Assembly (NCBI GenBank): GCA_964471535.1 | Contig: CAYYHA010000050.1 | Span: 1 to 21,834 of the forward strand | Source of the DNA: CAYYHA01 sp964471535 | GTDB lineage: Bacteria > Myxococcota > Myxococcia > SLRQ01 | Length of the DNA: 21,834 bases | Reading direction: 5' to 3' | Shown: positions 15,850 through 21,834 of the stretch, one piece after another | How positions within the stretch are numbered: the stretch's first letter is position 1 | Layout: each line of letters starts with the position of its first letter | Program-made: the position numbers and the translations under genes | The notes under the pieces: model-generated | What the model was told of the DNA's origin: nothing | Databases searched by the model: none | The model's input: the letters and a program-made list of their open reading frames with translations, nothing else

Positions 15850-17529
15850 TCAGGGGGAGAGCCAGCGCGAGACGGAGCGTACGGACTCGGTGTTGAGGAC
15901 TCGGTCGCGCAGGCACCAGCCGCGCTGCGCGCAGAGGCTCGCATATTCGAGGCGCTCGAGCGCGTCGGGAGTCGCGGCCTCCGAGGCGAGCACCACGCGG
16001 ATGCGCCGCTCCATGGCGGCGCGTACGATCTCGGGAGGTGCATCCAGCGCGCTCAGCTCGCCGCTGACGGCGAGGGCCACTCGGTGCTCCTCCAAAGCGT
16101 CGAGGACCGAAGGGACGTCGAAGGCGAGGGCCTCGGACTCGCCGATCCGCCGGGCACAGAGATGGCTGACGATACGCACCCGGGGATCGGCGATGGCGCG
16201 AACGAGGCGCTGGGTCTGGCGGTCCGGCTCGAGGGGACGGTGGGTGATGCGCGCGACGACGAAGTCCGCACCCCGGCCCGCCTCCGCCGGGATCTCGCCG
16301 CCGTCGCCCACCTCCACCTCGGCGCCAATCCAGCGAACGAGGGGCAGGGAGGCCGCAGCCCGGCGCAGCGTCGCCACCCCGTCGCTGCCCTCCGAAGTGA
16401 GGAGCGCCGCGTAGGAGAGGCCCCGTGCCTTCGCCGCCGTCACCAAGGCTTCGAGAGCTTCCCGCGAGAGGCCGTCCCCCTGCAGAGAGAGATCGCCTTT
16501 CAGATCCTCCACCCGCACCACCTCGGGGAGGCCCGCCGTGCTCTCGGCCGCCTCGATCTCGCCGGTGTCCTCGCGCATCGGCGGGGGAATCCACGGCATC
16601 CCCAGCTTGCGGTAGATGGCCTCCTCGCTGCGTGCAGCGATGACCCGCCCCGTTTCGATGCGGGTGAGCGCGTACTCGTTGAGGGTCCAGCCGCGCTGCT
16701 GCGCCCGGGCGCGCAGCTTCACGTTGTGGGCCTTCGAGCCAGTGAAGTAGAGCACCGCCGCGCCGAAGGACCGGGGTGGCACGACCCGCAGGTCCACCTG
16801 CAGATCCCCGCCGACCAGGACCGACGACTTCGTGTCGCCGTGGGCGAGCACCGCCTTCACCTCCGGGAGCCCCACGAACTCGGCCATGACCTCGCGGGGC
16901 GCCTCGGAGGCGGCAACGATGTCCACGTCCCCGATGGTCTCGCGGAAGCGTCGCAGGCTGCCGCAGTACAGGACCTCTCGCACCTTCTCGTGCCCCTGCA
17001 GGGCGGCCACGAGACGGCGCGCAACGGGCAGGACCTCGGCGATGGGGCTGCGGCGCTCCTTGTGCGTGGTACCCAGGCGCAAGAGCGCCTGCCGGATGTT
17101 CTCCTCCGTCTTCTCCCCCATCCCCTTCACGTGGCGGATCTCCTGCTTCTCCAAGGCCGCCTTCAGGTCGTCCAGGTTCCGGATGCCCAGCGCATCCCGG
17201 AGCAGGAGCACCTTCTTGGGCCCCAAACCCGGGATCCGGGTGAGGGCGACGAACTCGGGCGGATACTTCTTGCGCAGCGCCTCGAGCTTGGAGATGCGCC
17301 CCGTCTCCACGTACTCGCGGATCTTCTTGGCGGTGGAAGGGCCGATACCGGGCACCTTCACGAGCTCCTTCTCGGACATCTGGGCGATGTCGCCCGTGAG
17401 ACCGCTGATGGCGTAGGTGGCGTTCTCGTAGGCGCGCACGCGAAAGCTCTGCGGATCCCCCTCGTCGAGCACCGCAAGCTCGGTCAGCTCCTTGAAGCGC
17501 TCCACGAGTTCGTCCTTCAGCTTCGACAT
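15850..17529 (-). CDS. polX: Family X DNA polymerase (PolX) with degenerate PHP domain
   Basis: The product has 559 residues, near the usual 570-580 of bacterial PolX, a gap-filling repair polymerase. Helix-hairpin-helix motifs lie at about 56-70 (VPGIGPSTAKKI) and 96-110 (IPGLGPKKVLLL). The polymerase active site is complete: GSLRRFRETIGDVDI with D201/D203, D246 in QVDLRVV, and YFTGSKAHN (261-269). The linker IPPPMRED introduces the C-terminal PHP domain, whose metal site is mostly lost. The expected GDLHxHTxxSDG reads GDLSLQGDG (345-353), TDH is replaced by TSE (378-380), and SDAH is SEAA (516-519). A Glu in GAEVEV and His in ITH and SHL remain. The PHP domain normally supplies Mn-dependent 3'-5' exonuclease, so that activity is probably absent. 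ATG 17529 has no Shine-Dalgarno. It is divergent from the multienzyme gene. Confidence 0.95.
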   Translation of the reverse strand: MSKLKDELVERFKELTELAVLDEGDPQSFRVRAYENATYAISGLTGDIAQMSEKELVKVPGIGPSTAKKIREYVETGRISKLEALRKKYPPEFVALTRIPGLGPKKVLLLRDALGIRNLDDLKAALEKQEIRHVKGMGEKTEENIRQALLRLGTTHKERRSPIAEVLPVARRLVAALQGHEKVREVLYCGSLRRFRETIGDVDIVAASEAPREVMAEFVGLPEVKAVLAHGDTKSSVLVGGDLQVDLRVVPPRSFGAAVLYFTGSKAHNVKLRARAQQRGWTLNEYALTRIETGRVIAARSEEAIYRKLGMPWIPPPMREDTGEIEAAESTAGLPEVVRVEDLKGDLSLQGDGLSREALEALVTAAKARGLSYAALLTSEGSDGVATLRRAAASLPLVRWIGAEVEVGDGGEIPAEAGRGADFVVARITHRPLEPDRQTQRLVRAIADPRVRIVSHLCARRIGESEALAFDVPSVLDALEEHRVALAVSGELSALDAPPEIVRAAMERRIRVVLASEAATPDALERLEYASLCAQRGWCLRDRVLNTESVRSVSRWLSP

Positions 17530-17649
17530 GCCGCAAGCTTAAGGGGGGCCCCGTTCCCTGCACAGCCTCGTGGCGCCCCCCGGTCGCCCACCTGGGCCGC
17601 GCCCCGAGCCGGCGCGCCCGCCACGACCACCCGGCCGGCGGGGTGCGCA

Positions 17650-17678
17650 TTGATTTCGCCCCTGGGGCCAGGTACTAC
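17650..17678 (+). promoter_or_regulatory. Candidate promoter of the multienzyme gene
   Basis: TTGATT (17650-17655, 4/6) and TACTAC (17673-17678, 3/6) are separated by 17 bases, ending 11 bases before ATG 17690. The 11-nt palindrome GCCCCTGGGGC (17658-17668) sits in the spacer and could be an operator. The predicted leader is only a few bases and no Shine-Dalgarno is seen. The rest of the 160-nt divergent gap is GC-rich with no clear signal. Confidence 0.38.
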
Positions 17679-17689
17679 GGGCGCTCGGC

Positions 17690-20600
17690 ATGATCGAGAC
17701 CCAGGACACCGGCCCCGTGGACGTGGGTGCCCTCCTGCGGGGCCGTTCCATCCTGATCACGGGGACCACCGGCTTCGTGGGCAAGGTCGCCCTGTCGATG
17801 CTCCTCGCGCGCTACCCCGAGGTGGGGCGGGTCTGGGTCCTCGTTCGACCGGGGCTCTCCGGGACCGCGGAGGACCGCTTCTTCGGCAAGGTGATCGCCT
17901 CGCCTGCCTTCGATCCCCTCCGCGCGGCCCACGGCGACGGCTACGAGGCGTGGATGCGGGAGAAGTGCCGCCCCGTCGCCGGTGACATCACCGAGCCCAA
18001 CCTGGGCCTCTCGGACGAGGTCGTGGGCAGCCTGGTGGGGCAGGTCGACGTCGTCCTCAACTGCGCCGGCATGGTGGACTTCACGCCGCCCCTCGACCTC
18101 TCCCTGAAGGTCAACGCCGACGGGGCCCTCTACGCCGCCGAGCTGTGCAACCGCATCGGCGCAGGCCTCGTCCACGTCTCCACCTGCTTCACCGCCGGCC
18201 AGCGGGAGGGACACGTCTTCGAGGACGAAGAAAAGATCGGTTACTACCCGAAGCGCCCCGAGTTGGGCCCCTTCGACGCCGAAGCGGAAGTCGCGGACTG
18301 CCTCCGCCTGGTCGAGGAAATCAAGCGCCGGGCGCGGACGGACCAGGCGGTGAAGGCGGAGCTGCGCCGCCGGGCCATCGAGCGCCTCGAGGCGGAGGGG
18401 CGCAACCCCGACGACCCCCACCAGGTGAAGGTGGCGATGGGCCGGGAACGGAAGATCTGGCAGGGCAACGAGCTGGTGCGCGCGGGCATGGAGCGGGCCG
18501 AGCTGTGGGGTTGGCAGAACACCTACTGCTACACCAAGGCCCTGGGGGACCAGCGCATCGCCCTCTACGCGAAGGCCCATCCGGGTCTGCGCTGGGCTTC
18601 GGTCAAGCCGGCGGTGGTCGAGAGCGCGCTGCGCTTCCCCTTTCCCGGCTGGAACGAGGGCTTCACGACCGCGGCGCCGCTGATGTTCCTCGGGATCAAG
18701 GGCCACCGCACCTTCCCCTACGACGACGGGGTGATCCTCGATGTCATCCCCGTGGACCTCGTCGCGGCGGGGCTCATCGCGGTGACGGCTCTCACCTGTG
18801 AGGGCCGCCAAGAGGAGACCTACCAGCTGTGCAGCGGGGATTCGAACCCCCTGTGGATGGACCGCGTGATCGAGCTGACGGCGCTCGCCCGGCGGCAGCA
18901 CTACCGGGAGCGCGAGACCGGCAACGCACGCATCAACGATCTGCTCTCTCGGATCGAGCCGCTGCCCCGCAAGAAGGAGACCTACCAGCGGGTGAGTGTG
19001 CCCATGGTCATGCGCACCACCGCACGCCTCCGCAAGTGGATCGACGAGATCGAGCCGGCCTGGGGTGCGCCGGCGGCGCGGCGCCTTGCCGACCAGGTGC
19101 GCGAGACGCTGGATGCGGTGGACGCCTTCCACGAGGAGCGCGGCATGATGTTCGAGATCTTCATGCCCTTCCTCACCGAGGCGAAGTACGTCTTCCGCGC
19201 CGACCGCATGCACCGGCTCATGGAGCGGATGACCCCCGAGGATCGGGAGAAGATCCCCTTCGATCCCCAGAACATCGAGTGGCGCCACTACTGGCTCGAT
19301 GTCCACACGCCCGGGCTCAAGAAGTGGGTCTTCCCGAACCTGGAAGAGGAGCTGGAGAGCCGGGGGGCCAAGCGGAAGAAGCCGGCGCGGGATCTGGTCG
19401 AGCTGCTCGAGCTGTCGGTCCGCCGCCATCCTGGTGCCTATGCCCTGCGCCGGGTGGAAGCGGGCCGCGAGTCCCGCTACACCTACCGGGAGTTGGGCCG
19501 CTTCAGCGACCGCGTGGCTGCTTGGCTGGCCCACCGCCACGGGGTGACACCGGGCGATCGGGTGATGCTCGCCTCGGAGAACCGCCCCGAGTGGCCCATG
19601 GCCTATTTCGGCATCGTGAAAGCAGGGGCGGTGGCGGTCCCGGTGGATGCGAACGCCTCCGCCGAGGAGTTGGCCAACCTGGCGCGGGCCAGTGGCGCGA
19701 AGGTGCTCCTGGTCTCGGAGGCGGTGGAGCGGCGCCTGGGTGAGGCGCTGCCTGAGGCGCTGCGCGCCTCGGCCGGGGAGACGACGGTGGTCGATCTCGC
19801 CGTGCTCTTTTCACCTCTGCCAGATGGGGTCGAGACTCCCAGGCCACGGATCAAGCCCGACAGCCTGGCCTCGCTCATCTTCACGTCGGGGACCACCGGC
19901 CGGCCGAAGGGCGTGATGCTGAGCCACCGCAACTTCACCTCCATGGTGTCGAAGCTCTCCGAGGTGTTCACCCTGCGGCGGGGAGACGGCGTGCTCTCGG
20001 TGTTGCCGCTGCACCATACCTTCGAGTTCTCCTGCGGCATGCTCACGCCTCTCGCGCAGGGCGCCGAGATCACCTACCTCGAGGAGCTCAGCGGCGAGGC
20101 TCTCGAAGAGGCGCTGCGGGGAGGACGCATCACCGCCATGATCGGCGTTCCCGCGCTGTGGCAGGTGCTGCACCGAAAGATCGATCAGGAGATCGCTGCC
20201 CGCGGTCCTTGGGTGCGGGAGCTGACGCGGGCGCTGATGAGCCTCAACCGGATGGCGAAGGACAGCTTCGGTGTGAACCCGGGCAAGCTGATCTTTGCTC
20301 CGGTGCACCGGAAGCTCGGGCGGATCAAGTTCCTGGTCAGCGGTGGTTCCGCGCTCTCGCCGGAGATCATGAAGGATTTCCAGGGACTGGGCTTCGAGAT
20401 CTTCGAGGGCTACGGGCTCACCGAATCGGCGCCCGTGCTCACCGTCAGCCGTCCGGGCGACAAGCAGAAGCCAGGCTCCGTGGGCCGCCCCCTCTCCGGG
20501 GTCGAGATCCGCATCGACAACCCCAACGAGGAGGGCATCGGCGAGATCCTGGCGCGGGGGCAGAACGTCATGCAAGGCTACTTCGGCGACGAAGCGGCCA

Positions 20601-21834
20601 CGCGTGAGGTGCTCGAAGATGGGTGGCTTCGCACCGGAGACCTAGGACGCATCGACGAGGACGGCGACCTGTACATCGTCGGTCGCGCGAAGGACGTCAT
20701 CGTCGATGCGGGCGGCAAGAACATCTATCCCGATGAGGTGGAGGCGGTCTACGCGCAGGCCGAGTGGGTGAAGGAGCTGTGCGTGGTGGGGCTGCCCGAC
20801 GAGGAGGGGCGCGGGGAGCGCGTCGCGGCGCTCGTCGTGCCCGATTACGCGAAGGCACCCGAACTCTCCCGGGAAGAGGTGCGGGAGCGCGTGCGTGCCT
20901 CGCTGCGGGAGAAGGGGCGCAGCCTGCCGCTGTACCGGCGGATCAAGGTGCTCCACCTCTGGGACGGGGAGCTGCCGAGGACCGCCACCCGCAAGGTGAA
21001 GCGTCGCCTGGTGGTGGAGGAGCTGCAGCGCCTCGAGCGAGCGGCTCGAGCCGCGAAGGCGCCGCCCGAAGCCACCGGCGGCGACGAGGAGACCCTGGCC
21101 TGGGTGCAGCGCGTGCTCTCGGCGGTGGTGAGTCGGCCGCCGGAACGGATCGGCCCCTCACTGCATCTGGTCGAGGATCTCGGCCTCGACTCCCTCGGCC
21201 TCTCGGAGATCGCCGGAGCGCTGGAGGACGCGGGGGTGGCCCTGCCCGACGACGTGGATCAGCAGCTGAAGGACGCCACGGTGGGCTCGCTGGCCGAGCT
21301 CGTCGCACGGGCACCTCGACGTCGCCGCATCGAGGCCGCCTCGCCGCCCGAGGGAGAGGGGCCCCCTACCTCCAACGAGGAGGAACTCGAACTCCCCCGC
21401 CTCGCCGTGGATCTGGGCTTCCGACTCCTGCGCCGGGGGCAGCGAACCCTCTATGAGGATCTGCTCGACGTGGAGGTCTCTGGCCGGGAGCACATCCCCC
21501 CGCAGGGCAACTTCATCGTCGCGTCCAACCACACGAGCCACCTCGACATGGGCTTGGTGAAGCACGCCCTCGGCGAGCAGGGAGAGCGGCTGTGCAGCCT
21601 TGCTGCCAAGGATTACTTCTTCGATACGCCGCTGAAGCGCCTCTACTTCGGCTCCTTCACCAACCTCTTGCCCATGGAGCGTGAGGGCTCGGTGCGGGAG
21701 AGTCTGCGCCTCGCGCTGAAGAACCTCGAGCGCGGCAACCACCTGCTCATCTTCCCCGAGGGGACGCGTTCGACCACCGGGGAGATGCTGCCCTTCCTCC
21801 CCAGCGTCGGCTTTCTGGCGCTGACTGCGCGGAG
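17690..21834 (+). CDS. Multidomain reductase-acyl ligase-ACP-acyltransferase (3' truncated)
   Basis: One frame stays open from ATG 17690 to the window end, 1381 codons without a stop. Residues 1-560 form a fatty acyl-CoA/ACP reductase of the extended-SDR type: TGTTGFVG (24-31), catalytic Y279/K283 in YCYTK, and a C-terminal part with WRHYWLDVHTPGL. Residues about 565-1120 are an acyl-AMP ligase: TSGTTGRPKG (732-741), YGLTES, GDLGRIDEDG, GRAKD and the TRKVKR lysine. Residues about 1133-1205 are an acyl carrier domain with phosphopantetheine serine S1168 in LGLDSLGL. From about 1239 runs a PlsC-type acyltransferase with NHTSHLD (H1281, D1286) and FPEGTRS (1355-1361); the frame leaves the window there. 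It should activate a fatty acid, hold it on the ACP, reduce it to an aldehyde or alcohol and acylate a glycerol-type acceptor. The order resembles, from memory, myxobacterial ElbD. Confidence 0.93.
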   Translation, partial: MIETQDTGPVDVGALLRGRSILITGTTGFVGKVALSMLLARYPEVGRVWVLVRPGLSGTAEDRFFGKVIASPAFDPLRAAHGDGYEAWMREKCRPVAGDITEPNLGLSDEVVGSLVGQVDVVLNCAGMVDFTPPLDLSLKVNADGALYAAELCNRIGAGLVHVSTCFTAGQREGHVFEDEEKIGYYPKRPELGPFDAEAEVADCLRLVEEIKRRARTDQAVKAELRRRAIERLEAEGRNPDDPHQVKVAMGRERKIWQGNELVRAGMERAELWGWQNTYCYTKALGDQRIALYAKAHPGLRWASVKPAVVESALRFPFPGWNEGFTTAAPLMFLGIKGHRTFPYDDGVILDVIPVDLVAAGLIAVTALTCEGRQEETYQLCSGDSNPLWMDRVIELTALARRQHYRERETGNARINDLLSRIEPLPRKKETYQRVSVPMVMRTTARLRKWIDEIEPAWGAPAARRLADQVRETLDAVDAFHEERGMMFEIFMPFLTEAKYVFRADRMHRLMERMTPEDREKIPFDPQNIEWRHYWLDVHTPGLKKWVFPNLEEELESRGAKRKKPARDLVELLELSVRRHPGAYALRRVEAGRESRYTYRELGRFSDRVAAWLAHRHGVTPGDRVMLASENRPEWPMAYFGIVKAGAVAVPVDANASAEELANLARASGAKVLLVSEAVERRLGEALPEALRASAGETTVVDLAVLFSPLPDGVETPRPRIKPDSLASLIFTSGTTGRPKGVMLSHRNFTSMVSKLSEVFTLRRGDGVLSVLPLHHTFEFSCGMLTPLAQGAEITYLEELSGEALEEALRGGRITAMIGVPALWQVLHRKIDQEIAARGPWVRELTRALMSLNRMAKDSFGVNPGKLIFAPVHRKLGRIKFLVSGGSALSPEIMKDFQGLGFEIFEGYGLTESAPVLTVSRPGDKQKPGSVGRPLSGVEIRIDNPNEEGIGEILARGQNVMQGYFGDEAATREVLEDGWLRTGDLGRIDEDGDLYIVGRAKDVIVDAGGKNIYPDEVEAVYAQAEWVKELCVVGLPDEEGRGERVAALVVPDYAKAPELSREEVRERVRASLREKGRSLPLYRRIKVLHLWDGELPRTATRKVKRRLVVEELQRLERAARAAKAPPEATGGDEETLAWVQRVLSAVVSRPPERIGPSLHLVEDLGLDSLGLSEIAGALEDAGVALPDDVDQQLKDATVGSLAELVARAPRRRRIEAASPPEGEGPPTSNEEELELPRLAVDLGFRLLRRGQRTLYEDLLDVEVSGREHIPPQGNFIVASNHTSHLDMGLVKHALGEQGERLCSLAAKDYFFDTPLKRLYFGSFTNLLPMEREGSVRESLRLALKNLERGNHLLIFPEGTRSTTGEMLPFLPSVGFLALTAR

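Noticed and set aside
14987..17650. An 887-codon minus-strand frame overlapping polX and the monooxygenase in another phase
   Set aside because: The translation is Arg/Gly/Pro-rich without domains, while the phase chosen gives complete PolX and FAD motifs.
15310..17985. An 891-codon plus-strand open frame opposite the monooxygenase and polX genes
   Set aside because: It is antisense to two genes with clear catalytic motifs, and its translation has no recognisable domain. Long stop-free antisense frames are common in DNA this GC-rich.
17675..19540. A 621-codon minus-strand frame opposite the acyl reductase
   Set aside because: It is a shadow of the multienzyme, which has intact SDR motifs in the plus-strand frame.

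Overview
The window is GC-rich throughout, with densely packed protein genes on both strands, one tRNA and no recognisable mobile element, rRNA or CRISPR array. The gene content suggests a free-living Gram-negative deltaproteobacterium, most likely a Myxococcota-like lineage: stacked two-component and c-di-GMP proteins, an NtrC-type sigma54 activator, secreted proteins with beta-rich domains, a lipoprotein, and a very large reductase-ligase-ACP-acyltransferase protein. This placement is inferred from gene content only.

Bases 1-4980 hold signalling genes: the 3' end of a receiver-GGDEF protein whose catalytic motif is degenerate but whose inhibitory (I) site is intact; a receiver-PAS-histidine kinase followed after 1 nt by its probable partner, an NtrC-type sigma54 activator; and a receiver-GGDEF diguanylate cyclase with intact active and inhibitory sites. 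The cyclase has a consensus promoter placed so close to its GTG start that the mRNA may be leaderless. A secreted protein with a discoidin-like domain follows it after 10 nt.

Bases 6046-8212 hold a lipoprotein of beta-propeller type (minus strand, convergent with the secreted protein), a small acidic coiled-coil protein, and a noncoding stretch with a near-consensus promoter, two hairpins and a short direct repeat. That stretch leads into tRNA-Ala(GGC).

Bases 8213-11690 hold an extended-SDR reductase/epimerase, a HAD-IB phosphatase and, 3 nt later, a divergent LarA-like (DUF2088) protein. On the minus strand (11751-17529) are polX with an apparently inactivated PHP domain, a class A FAD monooxygenase, an all-helical protein of unknown role, and a secreted protein with a proline-rich linker.

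From 17690 to the right edge runs one uninterrupted reading frame, still open at the window end. It encodes a fatty acyl reductase, an acyl-AMP ligase, an acyl carrier domain and a PlsC-type acyltransferase. Its order resembles, from memory, the myxobacterial ether-lipid multienzyme ElbD. I propose, as inference, that it, the SDR, the HAD phosphatase and the LarA-like protein belong to one lipid pathway. The multienzyme and the divergent LarA homologue are the most interesting parts of the window.
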